A DNA stretch of 64,000 nt from Proteobacteria bacterium DTSAM18 (GCA_028767165.1 JARACJ010000005.1:274572-338571); one strand, 5' to 3'. Positions 1 through 8,254 are shown, counted from the first letter of the stretch. Notes: a model not told the origin generated them from the sequence alone. Translations and numbers: made by a program.

Positions 1-529
1 CACCCTCCTCGTCGAGCAGCTCCAGATCCCGGGCCCACGTGAGCACCAGCCCCACGGGCCCCACCGCCTCGGCATCGGACAGGGCGGCGAGCTGTTCCTC
101 GGAGATGTGCACCAGGCGGTCGTGGTAGAGCACCTGCCCATCCAGCCCGCCCGTGAGGAGCGCGCCCCGGTGCAGCGGGCTGCTCTTGTAGGCCTGCACC
201 GTGGACACCCTGCTGATGCCCACGTGGATGTAGACCTCGGGCGGGTCTCCCTGCCGGAAGCGCGCCATCAGCATGTCGAGGACGGCCTTCTCGGTGCCCG
301 TGCCCTCGACGGATGCCTCGAGCTCGAGCTGGTAGACCACCACCATGGTCTCGAAGTTGGAGAACACCACCCGGCCGACCGCCACGCCGTCGCGCAGCAC
401 GGTGCAGAGCACCTTGTCGTCGACCACCTGCTCCCGCCGCAGCTCCACCCAGACCTGCGCCTCCCAGGGAACGTCGTCTGCGTGAGGTGCTGCGGGCCCG
501 TCGAGGACCGGATCGCCTGGACCCATCAT
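1..529 (-). CDS. Partial hypothetical protein (3' end beyond left edge)
   Basis: Reading leftward from an ATG at 529-527 (MMGPGDPVLDGP...), the frame stays open to the window edge, giving at least 176 residues and no stop. The start lies 4 bases after the stop of the gene at 534-983, so the two are probably co-transcribed. The visible part mixes charged and hydrophobic stretches (EAQVWVELRREQVVDDKV, then VGRVVFSNFETMVVVYQLEL) and has no signal peptide or membrane segment. I do not recognise the family. Codon use is strongly G/C at third positions, as expected for this chromosome, which supports it being real. Confidence 0.6.
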   Translation of the reverse strand, partial: MMGPGDPVLDGPAAPHADDVPWEAQVWVELRREQVVDDKVLCTVLRDGVAVGRVVFSNFETMVVVYQLELEASVEGTGTEKAVLDMLMARFRQGDPPEVYIHVGISRVSTVQAYKSSPLHRGALLTGGLDGQVLYHDRLVHISEEQLAALSDAEAVGPVGLVLTWARDLELLDEEG

Positions 530-533
530 GCCC

Positions 534-983
534 TCAGGACGCCTTGACCTTCATGTTGGTGAGCTCCACCAGCATGCCCTTTCCGTTGATGTACTTGCTC
601 ATGCTGTCGGGCGCGCCACCCATGGCCGGAGGCGGCAGCTGCATCGCCGGCATCATCACCTCGAAGGCCGCCGTGAACATCACGCCCTTGAGGATCATCG
701 GCTTGCCCTCGGCCTTCACCTTCTTGGTGAGCTGCTTGGGGTCGAGCTTGTGGACCTTGAGCGTGCCCACGCCGGGGATGGGGTACCCGGGAGGCGCCAG
801 GTACATGCACCCCATCGACTTGACCGACTTCTCGTCGCCCTTCAGGCAGACGAACTTGCCGCACGCCTTCACCTTCTTGGCGCTCGACTTGATGGTGGTG
901 GGAATGGGCGTGACGATGGCCGGTGGGAAGTTCGGCAGGAAGTTCACCATGGTACCGTCGACCACAATCCAGTCCTGAGACAT
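534..983 (-). CDS. Hypothetical protein, possible PAAR-like/beta-rich structural protein
   Basis: This 149-residue protein begins MSQDWIVVDGTMVNFLPN and is rich in Val, Pro, Lys and Gly. It has a short-strand look (KACGKFVCLKGDEKSVKS, then PGYPIPGVGTLKVHKL, then GKPMILKGVMFTAAFEV) and no signal peptide. Alternating GK-hydrophobic-KG units and the PIPGVGTL segment recall, from memory, small tip or PAAR-like proteins found near contractile injection systems. No PAAR domain can be assigned by eye and no sheath or baseplate gene is visible. It is followed 4 bases later by the truncated gene at 1-529. The assignment is tentative; the ORF itself is well supported by length and codon use. Confidence 0.5.
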   Translation of the reverse strand: MSQDWIVVDGTMVNFLPNFPPAIVTPIPTTIKSSAKKVKACGKFVCLKGDEKSVKSMGCMYLAPPGYPIPGVGTLKVHKLDPKQLTKKVKAEGKPMILKGVMFTAAFEVMMPAMQLPPPAMGGAPDSMSKYINGKGMLVELTNMKVKAS

Positions 984-1158
984 CGATCCCTCGCTTCCGA
1001 CGGGCCCGGGGCTGCGAGCACCGAGCCGACTCGGCGATCAGGGTACCACGCAATGATCTGGCATTGGTACCCCCACTGTTGCACCCAGGAAACAAAGGGC
1101 CACGCCTGCCGGAGGTGATACATGCGGCGGGAACGACCCCGACCCCAGAAGACCGCCC

Positions 1159-1818
1159 ATGACCCCACGGATCAAGATCTGCTGCATCCAGGATGCCGCC
1201 GAACTCCGCACCGCCATCGATGCCGGCGCCGACGCCGTGGGCATCGTGGGCCCCGGACTCTCCGGGCCCGAGGTGCGCACCATCGATCAGGCCGTCGCCA
1301 TCGCCGCCCTGGTCCCCCCCGCGGTCACCACCTTCTTCCTCACCCGCGAGCAGGATCCGGACGTGCTCGGTGAGCACGTGCGCCGCATCGGCCCCCAGGT
1401 GGTGCAGCTCTGCGACGCCGTCCCGCCCCGCGCCTACGACGTCATTCGCGCCGCGAGCCCGGGCACGAAGATCGTCCAGGTCATCCACGTCACGGGCGAG
1501 CACGCGATGGGCGAGGCCCGCGAAGCGGCCGAACGCGCCGATGCCGTGCTTCTCGACAGCGGCTCCCCCGCCGGCCCCGATCCGGTGTTCGGCGGCACCG
1601 GCCAGACCCACGACTGGCACCTGTCCGCCCGGATCGTGGCCGAACTCGATGTGCCGGTATGGCTCGCAGGTGGGCTTCGGCCCGACAATGTCGCCGAGGC
1701 CATCCGCACGGTACGTCCCTTCGGGGTCGACCTCTGCAGCGGTGTGCGGCGAGATGGCACCCTGGATCCACTTCTTGCGCAGAATTTTGTGAGCAACGTG
1801 CGATCCAGTGGCACTTAG
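1159..1818 (+). CDS. trpF: Phosphoribosylanthranilate isomerase
   Basis: A 219-residue protein of the usual single-domain (beta/alpha)8 TrpF length. It catalyses the Amadori rearrangement of N-(5'-phosphoribosyl)anthranilate to CdRP in tryptophan synthesis, in the cytoplasm. Visible motifs are RIKICCIQD near the N terminus (family KICGI; the catalytic Cys is C8, and the following Gly is Cys here), LLDSGS with the acid D133, FGGTGQTHDW and the phosphate-binding LAGGLRPDNV and GVDLCSGV. The ATG at 1159 gives the expected N terminus. No other trp gene lies nearby, so this is an isolated trpF rather than part of a trp operon. The call is secure. Confidence 0.93.
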   Translation: MTPRIKICCIQDAAELRTAIDAGADAVGIVGPGLSGPEVRTIDQAVAIAALVPPAVTTFFLTREQDPDVLGEHVRRIGPQVVQLCDAVPPRAYDVIRAASPGTKIVQVIHVTGEHAMGEAREAAERADAVLLDSGSPAGPDPVFGGTGQTHDWHLSARIVAELDVPVWLAGGLRPDNVAEAIRTVRPFGVDLCSGVRRDGTLDPLLAQNFVSNVRSSGT

Positions 1819-1997
1819 AGTGCGATCCTGCAGGCGTCCTCGAACACGGCAGTCATTTTTGACGTTCCCGGAACGCACCTGGATCGGACGCTTCCTGTAA
1901 AACCGTCCCGATCGACACCCACCTTTTGACCGATCGTGGCGACCACAGGCCATCTCGTGTAGATTGCCCCAGCCCACGAAGAGACTTGGAGAGACAC

Positions 1998-3710
1998 ATG
2001 CGCTTTCTCACCCCGGCAGTCCTGGCCCTGAGCCTGATGGCCTGCTCCGACGACGCATCCGACGACATCATCGACACCGAGACCGGTGACGGCGTCGTCA
2101 CCGACGGCAACGACTCCATCGCCGATGCCGTGATCATCGACCAGGCAGCACTCGAGGCGATCTTCGTCGCCCAGGACGGCTCCTCCCTGCTCGACGCCAA
2201 CGGCGTGCCCATGACCTGGGCTCCCGTGCAGCCCCAGGGCGCGGCCATCAGCCCCGCTGGCGACCGCGACTTCTACGGCATCGAGATGAAGGGTGGCAAC
2301 GGCTACGTCTTCCTGATCAACTCCAGCGCGTTCGACCCCCTGGTCCGCGTCTACGAGAACGACCAGGTCGCAGCTGCTGACGCACTCGTCATCGCCGAGG
2401 GCTTCGGCGGCGTGTCCGGCAACCTGCCCATGTTCCTGTTCGTGCCTCCCGCAGACGGCATCTACTACATCGAGGTGATGCAGGAGGAGGACTACAACCA
2501 GGAGAACGGTCTGGGTGGCTTCCCCACCGGTGGCTTCAACTACACCTACGACCTGTACTTCGGCGTCCTCGAGACCGAGGTCGAGACCTCCGACGGCATC
2601 GAGATCGACCTGACCACCGAGCTCACCGGCGACACCTCCGTCGACACCTCCTCCACCGACACCTCCACCGAGGACACCGGTGAGGTCGTCGAGCCCCCCA
2701 CCTCCGTCATCGCCGGCAACGACTCCCTCGACGAGCTGCTGCCCTGGTACATGGCTGGCGGCAACACCCTGGGCAACCAGAAGACCCAGCTGCTGTCCTA
2801 CATGCCCATGGAGTTCGGTCGCATCGATGCCGAGGGCGACGTCGACTACTTCAACGCACAGTGGGACTGGGCCTACGAGCAGGTGGCCACCAACGGTGAG
2901 CCCATCGGCTGCGCCGGCTACTACGACAACGCCCAGGTGATGCCCGTCTACGGCGCTTCCGCCATGATCCCCAAGGTCACCTACGTGAACGCCGAGGGTG
3001 AGGTCCTGTCCTCCGGCGACAAGTGGCTCGAGTCCGAGTACACCGATCGCACCCAGGTCACCCCCTTCCTGTTCAACAACTCCCAGGGCTTCGGTCGTGA
3101 GGGTGAGCAGAACGTCTTCGTCCGCATCGAAGACGCCAACTTCGTCGAGGACGGCGACACCACGCCCCGCACCGGCGGCGCTGGCTACTACGCCATCTTC
3201 CACGACTTCACCTACTACGGCCCCACCGAGTACTGCCAGGACGAGTCCTCCGAGGCACACGACTCCCTCGAGACCGCTCAGGAGCTCGAGCTGCAGGACG
3301 TCATCCGCGACAGCACCCAGCCCTACTACTACGCTGCCAACGTCGACGGCATCGTGACCGAGTCCGCTGACGTCTACGCCCTGCCCGAGATCCCCGACGC
3401 CTCCGGCAAGACCCTCCGCGTGTACTTCGGCCACGGCTTCAAGAACGGCTCCCACCTGGATCCCAAGATCTCCGTGACCGACGCCGACGGCAACGTCCTG
3501 GCTACCCTGTCCAGCGACGAGTCCACCGAGGGCCCCGCAGTGGAGTACCCCATCTACGCTGCCGACCCCTACCTCGAGCTGCCCCTGGCCGACGCCACCC
3601 AGCCCATCTACGTCACCGTTGACGCCGACGAGCTGGACGAGTCCACCCCCATGGCCAACGGCTACCGTCTGTGGGTCGAGGCCGCTGACGCCTCCTACTT
3701 CCAGCAGTGA
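1998..3710 (+). CDS. Large DT-rich lipoprotein with PPC-like beta domains
   Basis: A 570-residue exported lipoprotein. The start is the ATG at 1998 because it directly gives a signal peptide MRFLTPAVLALSLMAC with lipobox Cys16; the frame is open further upstream. Acidic linker DDIIDTETGD follows the Cys. A first domain (about 30-190) has GDRDFYGIEMKGGNGYVFLI and FDPLVRVYEND, reminiscent of bacterial pre-peptidase C-terminal beta-sandwiches. A Thr/Asp/Ser linker (TSVDTSSTDTSTEDTG) separates it from a second, longer beta-rich part containing the similar phrases GDVDYFNAQW and SADVYALPEI. No catalytic motif is seen. It probably sits in the outer membrane; its role is unknown. A strong terminator follows. 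Confidence 0.7.
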   Translation: MRFLTPAVLALSLMACSDDASDDIIDTETGDGVVTDGNDSIADAVIIDQAALEAIFVAQDGSSLLDANGVPMTWAPVQPQGAAISPAGDRDFYGIEMKGGNGYVFLINSSAFDPLVRVYENDQVAAADALVIAEGFGGVSGNLPMFLFVPPADGIYYIEVMQEEDYNQENGLGGFPTGGFNYTYDLYFGVLETEVETSDGIEIDLTTELTGDTSVDTSSTDTSTEDTGEVVEPPTSVIAGNDSLDELLPWYMAGGNTLGNQKTQLLSYMPMEFGRIDAEGDVDYFNAQWDWAYEQVATNGEPIGCAGYYDNAQVMPVYGASAMIPKVTYVNAEGEVLSSGDKWLESEYTDRTQVTPFLFNNSQGFGREGEQNVFVRIEDANFVEDGDTTPRTGGAGYYAIFHDFTYYGPTEYCQDESSEAHDSLETAQELELQDVIRDSTQPYYYAANVDGIVTESADVYALPEIPDASGKTLRVYFGHGFKNGSHLDPKISVTDADGNVLATLSSDESTEGPAVEYPIYAADPYLELPLADATQPIYVTVDADELDESTPMANGYRLWVEAADASYFQQ

Positions 3711-3732
3711 GTCGTAGCGCTTCGCGCTGACT

Positions 3733-3765
3733 GAGCCCGCCTGAGCTTCTCAGGCGGGCTCTTTT
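3733..3765 (+). terminator. Rho-independent terminator after the lipoprotein gene
   Basis: A perfect 13-bp stem (gagcccgcctgag at 3733-3745 with its complement at 3749-3761) and 3-base loop are followed by TTTT. It lies 23 bases after the stop of the 1998-3710 gene. Confidence 0.9.
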
Positions 3766-3857
3766 CGTCTTGGCGAGGACAAGGGCCGTCCGAAGGGCAC
3801 GCCCCACTCGACAACTCCCCGCCCCCCGTCCTATTCAGGGCTCCAGGGGAGGTGTAC

Positions 3858-4778
3858 ATGTCCGTCCTGGACCTGCCGGTGGTCGACCTGACCGACTTCG
3901 GCTCCGACCAGCCAGGCCCGTTCCTGGCCACGCTGAGCGACGCCCTGCAGCAGTGGGGCTTCGTGGCCATCCGCAACCACGGCATCCCCACGCCGCTGCT
4001 CGACCGGGCCTACCAGGTGGCCGAGGACTTCTTCGGTCGCCCCTCCGAGTACAAGCGCAACTGGGAGTTCCCCGGCATCGGGCGCCAGCGGGGCTACACC
4101 GGCTTCGGCGTGGAGCACGCCCGGGACCAGCGCGTGCACGATCTCAAGGAGTTCTGGCAGGTGGGTCGCACCCTGCCCACCGACCATCCCCTCGTGGTCA
4201 CCGGCATGATGCCGAACAACATCTTCCCCGACCTGCCCGACTTCGCGGAGACCTTCTCCGAGCTGTTCGACGCCATGGAGTCCTGCGCCAACCGCATGCT
4301 GCAGGCCATCAGTGCGTGCCTCGACCTGCCGCCCGAGCACCTGCTCGACGCCGTGGAAGACGGCAACAGCGTCATGCGCGTCATCCACTACCCGCCGCTC
4401 CGTCGCTCCGATCCGGCCGACGCCGTGCGCGCGGCGGCCCACGAGGACATCAACCTGCTCACCATCCTGCCGGCCTCCACGGCGCCCGGCCTGCAGCTGC
4501 AGGACCGCTCGGGTGACTGGCTGTCGGTGCAGACCCCTGCCGACGTCGTCATCTGCGACACCGGCGACATCATGGCCCGCCTCACCGGCGGACTCCTCCC
4601 CGCTGTCACCCACCGGGTGGTCAACCCGCCCGGCAGCGCCAACGGCTCCCGCTACTCGATGCCCTTCTTCGTCCACCCGCGGCCGGAGTGGGTGATCCGT
4701 CCCATTCAGGGCGAGGCAGAACCGATCACGGCCGGCGAGCTCCTCCGCCAGCGCCTGATCGAGATCGGCGTCCTGTAG
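3858..4778 (+). CDS. Isopenicillin N synthase-like 2-oxoglutarate/Fe(II) oxygenase
   Basis: A 306-residue member of the IPNS/non-haem dioxygenase family. N-terminal DIOX_N features are VVDLTDF and GFVAIRNHGIP (residues 9-44). The C-terminal double-stranded helix holds the iron ligands H195-E-D197 (AAHEDINLLT) and H252 (AVTHRVV). R265-Y-S267 is the usual 2-oxoglutarate-binding RxS pair. All key residues are present, so an active oxygenase is expected; the substrate cannot be read from sequence. The ATG at 3858 is preferred over the in-frame GTG at 3852 because AGGGGAGG (3845-3852) lies at the right distance. It is 28 bases upstream of the MazG-like gene, probably the same transcript. Confidence 0.9.
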   Translation: MSVLDLPVVDLTDFGSDQPGPFLATLSDALQQWGFVAIRNHGIPTPLLDRAYQVAEDFFGRPSEYKRNWEFPGIGRQRGYTGFGVEHARDQRVHDLKEFWQVGRTLPTDHPLVVTGMMPNNIFPDLPDFAETFSELFDAMESCANRMLQAISACLDLPPEHLLDAVEDGNSVMRVIHYPPLRRSDPADAVRAAAHEDINLLTILPASTAPGLQLQDRSGDWLSVQTPADVVICDTGDIMARLTGGLLPAVTHRVVNPPGSANGSRYSMPFFVHPRPEWVIRPIQGEAEPITAGELLRQRLIEIGVL

Positions 4779-4806
4779 ACTCGCAGACCCACCCGGAGGT
4801 CCACCC

Positions 4807-5139
4807 GTGCAGCCCCTGCTCCCCCTCCCCGAACAGCCCACCCTGCAGCAGCTGCAGGACTACATCCACGCCCTCGAAGACAAGATGGGCTGGCTGCACA
4901 CCGACCTCGATCACAACTGCCTGTTCCTCGGCGAAGAGGTGGGTGAGATCTTCAAGGCGGTCCGCCACCTCCAGGGGGCCCGCCGCAAGCAGGGCGACGT
5001 CCAGGCCGCCACCCAGGGCCTCGCCCACGAGCTCGTCGACTCGCTGAACTTCCTGCTCGCCATCGCCAACCGGGCGGGCATCGACCTCACCGCGGCCTTC
5101 GCCGAGAAGAACGCGATCAACCAGGGGCGTACGTGGTGA
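4807..5139 (+). CDS. MazG-like nucleotide pyrophosphohydrolase
   Basis: A 110-residue all-alpha protein starting at GTG 4807, six bases after GGAGGT. It carries the metal-binding pattern of the MazG/RS21-C6 superfamily: GEEVGEIFKAVR around residue 42 and ELVDSLNFLLAIANR around residue 78, ending EKNAINQGRTW. Family members hydrolyse non-canonical or excess NTPs to NMP and pyrophosphate, acting as house-cleaning enzymes. It is a single-domain form, much shorter than E. coli MazG. Its last codons overlap the start of the RlpA gene, indicating translational coupling. Confidence 0.8.
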   Translation: MQPLLPLPEQPTLQQLQDYIHALEDKMGWLHTDLDHNCLFLGEEVGEIFKAVRHLQGARRKQGDVQAATQGLAHELVDSLNFLLAIANRAGIDLTAAFAEKNAINQGRTW

Positions 5140-5549
5140 GCCGCCTGCAACTGTTCGTCCTCGCCGCGGGCCTCGTGCTCTCCGCCTGCGCCAAGCGCCC
5201 CGTCACCACCGGCTCCGCGTCCTGGTACGGCCCCGGCTTCCGCGGCAACCCCACGGCCTCCGGGGAGCGCTTCCGGCCGGCCCGTCTCACGGCCGCCCAC
5301 CGCACCCTGCCCTTCGGCACCGTGCTCAAGGTCCGCCACGATGGACGCGTGGTGCGGGTGGTCATCAACGACCGCGGCCCCTACCACGGCAGCCGCATCC
5401 TCGATCTGTCCAAGGGCGCGGCACGACGCCTGGGCATGCTGAAGAAGGGCGTGGCCGACGTGGAGCTGCAGGTGATCGGTTGCCGCACGGCACGATTCGA
5501 CAGCCGACGGGCGTGCCGGCACCAGGACTGGCGCTCGCTGCGCCCCTGA
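5136..5549 (+). CDS. rlpA: RlpA-like septal ring lytic transglycosylase lipoprotein
   Basis: A 137-residue lipoprotein with signal MSRLQLFVLAAGLVLSAC and lipobox Cys18. The DPBB domain has GSASWYGPGFRGNPTASGE, the HRTLPFGTVLKV segment and the catalytic region VINDRGPYHGSRILDLSKGA typical of RlpA. Such proteins cleave glycan strands lacking stem peptides at the division septum. There is no C-terminal SPOR domain, so it is a minimal form. The start is the second of two adjacent GTG codons (5133 and 5136), giving the classic GTGA overlap with the MazG-like stop. It is the last gene of this small operon. Confidence 0.87.
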   Translation: MSRLQLFVLAAGLVLSACAKRPVTTGSASWYGPGFRGNPTASGERFRPARLTAAHRTLPFGTVLKVRHDGRVVRVVINDRGPYHGSRILDLSKGAARRLGMLKKGVADVELQVIGCRTARFDSRRACRHQDWRSLRP

Positions 5550-5989
5550 CCCCACCGAGGGTCAGGCAGCCACCAGGGCAGCCACCAGAGGCCCCCGTGA
5601 GGGCGAACGACGGCCCCCGGGCCCCCGTGGGACCGGTCCAGGACACGATGGCCCACAACGCGAAAGGCAGCCCCGAGGGGCTGCCTTTGTCGTCTCACCA
5701 GGAAAGAAGGCCTTCGGGCCCGACGCCGTCGATCAGGACTGCCAAGCTCTGGGGTGTGGGCCCGCCGACCTTCGTTCCTGGCAAGCACGAACGGTTCCAT
5801 GAACCGGCCGTGTCGAGACGGTAACACAGGTTCAGAAAAATTTTTATTTCCAGGCGCCAATCCACTTCCGATGCCCACATTTCGTAGGATGCATCAAGAA
5901 AACGAGCCGTCTCGCGCAGGGACATGTCGAACAAGACCCCAAGAACCCGGTGGCGCATTCGTCCAAACCCACCCGAACCGAACTGGCGC
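5550..5989. other. Non-coding gap, partly AT-rich
   Basis: About 440 bases between convergent genes. The bidirectional terminator at 5663-5688 lies near the start. The 5830-5856 stretch (cagaaaaatttttatttcc) is strikingly AT-rich for this genome. A minus-strand frame of 88-126 codons crosses the region but has atypical codon use, so it is not called. Confidence 0.5.
5663..5688. terminator. Bidirectional terminator hairpin
   Basis: aaaggcagcccc at 5663-5674 pairs perfectly with 5677-5688, flanked by A and T runs. It serves rlpA on the plus strand and possibly leftward transcription too. Confidence 0.85.
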
Positions 5990-6433
5990 TCAGGTTGTCT
6001 GGTATCCGTCAGCGGGCGCTTCGACGGGCGACGCCACAGCTGCCTCGGAGACCTCGAACACCCGCACGGCATCGAGTCCGGATCCGCCCGGCACGAGCCC
6101 CAGGCCCGCCTGCTCCCAGGCCTCCCGGTGCGACTGGAGCGCCTCCTGCGACAAGCCGGCGGGACCGAACAGGCGCTGACCCTGCACCGCCACCAGACGA
6201 TGGCGCGAGGTGATCTCCACCAACCTGTCGAGTGGCATCTCGAAGGTCAGCTCGTACAGTCCGCCACGATATCGCCACGACACCGCCTCCAGATCCTCGG
6301 ATTCGATGGTCTCGATGTGGGTCGGAGGGCCCAGCACCGAGAGAACCTCACCCCTCGAAAACCCAAGGCATACCTCACCAATCGAGACTCCAGGAACCAC
6401 ATCCACGTGGCCACGTTGCATAATCCCCGTCAT
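5990..6433 (-). CDS. Hypothetical protein, atypical codon use
   Basis: A 147-residue cytoplasmic protein. The ATG at 6433 is chosen because GGAGG sits 5 bases upstream; ATGs at 6454 and 6469 are less well placed. The N-terminal part VVPGVSIGEVCLGFSRGEVL is the pattern of small proteins that open with a G-V-x-I-G-x-x-x-L-G-x-S-R-E-E-V helix start, sometimes immunity-like, but no family is secure. Codons such as GTT, CCT, GGT, TAT and AGG are commoner than in neighbours, suggesting a transferred or relaxed gene. It is divergent from the small lipoprotein gene at 6511 with a 77-base gap. Confidence 0.6.
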   Translation of the reverse strand: MTGIMQRGHVDVVPGVSIGEVCLGFSRGEVLSVLGPPTHIETIESEDLEAVSWRYRGGLYELTFEMPLDRLVEITSRHRLVAVQGQRLFGPAGLSQEALQSHREAWEQAGLGLVPGGSGLDAVRVFEVSEAAVASPVEAPADGYQTT

Positions 6434-6510
6434 TTCACCCTCCGGAGTAGCCATTGACGGCCCTTCCATGCCAAACTGCCCACCGTGATTCGACCATTTC
6501 AGGAGTCAAC

Positions 6511-6945
6511 ATGAAGCGCCTTCTCGCAGCCGTCCTGCTCGGCTCCCTCGCCGCACCCGCAGCCCTGGCTTGTGGTTCTTCCGCCGAAGTGGAGCAGGTC
6601 TGTGTCCTGACCGCCACCGAGACGATCACCAACCCCAAGAAGCCCAACGAGTTTACCATGCGTCTCGACTGCGGCTCCGAGCCCGGCGACATGGGCACCA
6701 CCATGGCCAAGGTGATGGGCATGGAGAACACGTCCGACGCCGTGATGGCCGTCATGGGTGAGGGCTTCCGCGTCGCTTCCTCCACCACCATGAACGCCTA
6801 CGACGGCAACTCCATCGTCACCACCTACACCATGGTGAAGATGGCTGCTGCTTCCGCTCCCGCCATGGCTTCCGGTCCGGCTCCCGCCGCCACCGCGCCT
6901 TCCGAGGATCTCGAGGATCTCGAGGATCTCGACGGCCTGGAGTGA
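6511..6945 (+). CDS. Small exported protein with acidic EDL repeat tail
   Basis: A 144-residue protein beginning MKRLLAAVLLGSLAAPAALAC, a signal peptide with probable lipobox Cys21; cleavage by signal peptidase I at the same site is also possible. AGGAG lies at 6501-6505. The body is rich in Met, Ala and Thr with no recognised domain. The C terminus is an Ala/Pro/Ser stretch followed by a near-perfect tripeptide repeat SEDLEDLEDLDGLE encoded by gaggatctc copies. The function is unknown. A strong terminator follows at 6987. Confidence 0.65.
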   Translation: MKRLLAAVLLGSLAAPAALACGSSAEVEQVCVLTATETITNPKKPNEFTMRLDCGSEPGDMGTTMAKVMGMENTSDAVMAVMGEGFRVASSTTMNAYDGNSIVTTYTMVKMAAASAPAMASGPAPAATAPSEDLEDLEDLDGLE

Positions 6946-6986
6946 AACCCAACGGGCTCATCTGAGCCTCCATGGGTTCTCCGACA

Positions 6987-7013
6987 GCGCCCGCCGGTCC
7001 TACCGGCGGGCGC
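6987..7013 (+). terminator. Terminator after the small exported protein
   Basis: A perfect 12-bp G/C stem, gcgcccgccggt at 6987-6998 with its complement at 7002-7013, and a 3-base loop, followed by a T-containing tail (ttcgtcgttctt). Confidence 0.8.
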
Positions 7014-7036
7014 TTCGTCGTTCTTGCCCCCAACGA

Positions 7037-7073
7037 CAGAGCCCGCCGCTCCGGGGAGGAGCGGCGGGCTCTG
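7037..7073 (-). terminator. Terminator for the MarR/ferritin-like operon
   Basis: A perfect 16-bp stem (7037-7052 with 7058-7073) and 5-base loop, located 25 bases past the stop of the minus-strand marR-like gene. Confidence 0.75.
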
Positions 7074-7097
7074 CGGCATGGCTGATGGACCGTGGGC

Positions 7098-7598
7098 TCA
7101 GATGCCTTCGAGGTCGGACAGGTTCGACTGGATGCGCTCGACCGTGGCGTTGAGGGTGCGCATGTCGGACTCGTCGAAGTCGCGGAAGACCGAGTCGAGC
7201 ACATCGTTCGAGACGCGCACCAGCCGGGCGAACATCTCGCGGGCGAAGGCCGTGGGCTGGATCAGCATGGCGCGGCCATCTGCGGGATCGGGCGTGCGTT
7301 CGACCCAGCCGTCTTCCTCCATCTTGCGGATGAAGCGGGAGACCGTGACCTCGGAGATCGCCAGCTCACGGGCGAGCTCGCGGGCCTTGATGGAGCGACG
7401 GGCATTGAACAGCACGATCAGGGCGTTGGCCCGTGATGGCGTGATCCCGGTGATGCCCTCCTCCTGGAGGAGCTGTGCCGAACGCTGCAGGATGCGCTGG
7501 TGGATGCGGGAGAACCCCAGCATGGTCTCCGACTGGAAGCGGCGCCAACGGACCTGCTCGGCGGAGAGATGGGCATCGGTGTGCAGTTTGTTGTTCAA
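7098..7598 (-). CDS. MarR-family transcriptional regulator
   Basis: A 166-residue winged-helix regulator. The helix-turn-helix runs through IKARELARELAISEVTVSRF and the wing through EDGWVERTPDPADGRAMLI; flanking helices form the dimer interface. Start: TTG at 7598 with GGAGGT just upstream (7602-7607). This produces a TTGA overlap with the stop of the ferritin-like gene, so the regulator is translated by coupling. MarR proteins usually repress their own operon and respond to small ligands or oxidation, so it probably controls the di-iron protein gene it overlaps. Confidence 0.88.
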   Translation of the reverse strand: MNNKLHTDAHLSAEQVRWRRFQSETMLGFSRIHQRILQRSAQLLQEEGITGITPSRANALIVLFNARRSIKARELARELAISEVTVSRFIRKMEEDGWVERTPDPADGRAMLIQPTAFAREMFARLVRVSNDVLDSVFRDFDESDMRTLNATVERIQSNLSDLEGI

Positions 7599-8254
7599 CA
7601 GACCTCCACGGGGCCTTGAAGGTGGGAGCCGGCGGCCCCCTCCACATCCCCGTGGTGAAGGCCAAGCGTCTGCTCCCAACAACTTAGCATGCTCAGGAAG
7701 CGACGTCGCTCCTCATCCACCGCGACGGTCCAGGACAGCCCCAGACGCTCCAGCCGAGCCTTCGCGGCATTCTCCAGAGGCATCCGGTGTGCGGCCTCCT
7801 CGGCCAGCACCTGTTTCATCTCGGTGCGAACGGCTTCGTGTGCAGTGAGGGCCGCGTACAGGGGGTACAGCCGCATGGCGCGCTGCTCCACCAGGGCGGT
7901 GGTGAGCAGGTAGCAGTCCTCCACATCGCCGCCGGCCTCGGAGACGGTGTGGTCGACCCAGGCGTCGATGCCCTGGAACCAGGCCTTGCCGGCGTCCAGG
8001 CAGAAGGCCTGCTCGCCGGGGCACACCTGGTGGGCCATCTCGGCGAAGATGTGCGCGTGGCGGGCCTCGTCGGCCAGGTGCTCGAGCACCGTGCGGTTGG
8101 GATGGCGGCTTCCCCAGGTCTTGAGGATCTTCCGGGCGCCGATGAACTCGAGCTGGGCCACCATGCGAAGGAAGCTTCCTTCGAGGTCGGCGTCTTCCAC
8201 CAGACGGCCGAGGACGGCCTTGACCCGCTCCTGGATCTGTTGAACGTCGGACAT
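7595..8254 (-). CDS. Ferritin-like di-iron carboxylate protein
   Basis: A 219-residue all-alpha protein from ATG 8254. Likely metal ligands come in the two-pair pattern of ferritin-like four-helix bundles: AQLEFIGARKI (Glu), HLADEARHAHIF (E-x-x-H), TTALVEQRAMRLYPLY (Glu) and LAEEAAHRMP (E-x-x-H). The spacing fits a di-iron oxidase or oxygenase more than an iron-storage cage. The family cannot be named further from sequence. It is first in a two-gene operon with the marR-like gene, which starts inside its stop codon. The function is inferred from metal ligands only. Confidence 0.65.
   Translation of the reverse strand: MSDVQQIQERVKAVLGRLVEDADLEGSFLRMVAQLEFIGARKILKTWGSRHPNRTVLEHLADEARHAHIFAEMAHQVCPGEQAFCLDAGKAWFQGIDAWVDHTVSEAGGDVEDCYLLTTALVEQRAMRLYPLYAALTAHEAVRTEMKQVLAEEAAHRMPLENAAKARLERLGLSWTVAVDEERRRFLSMLSCWEQTLGLHHGDVEGAAGSHLQGPVEVC

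Noticed and set aside
1159..1200. KICC instead of KICG in TrpF
   Set aside because: The catalytic Cys is retained; only the following Gly is changed, which is not enough to call the enzyme altered.
5695..6072. Minus-strand frame of up to 125 codons
   Set aside because: Codon use is unlike the genome, there is no convincing ribosome site, it crosses the AT-rich patch and a terminator, and it overlaps the better-supported gene at 5990-6433.
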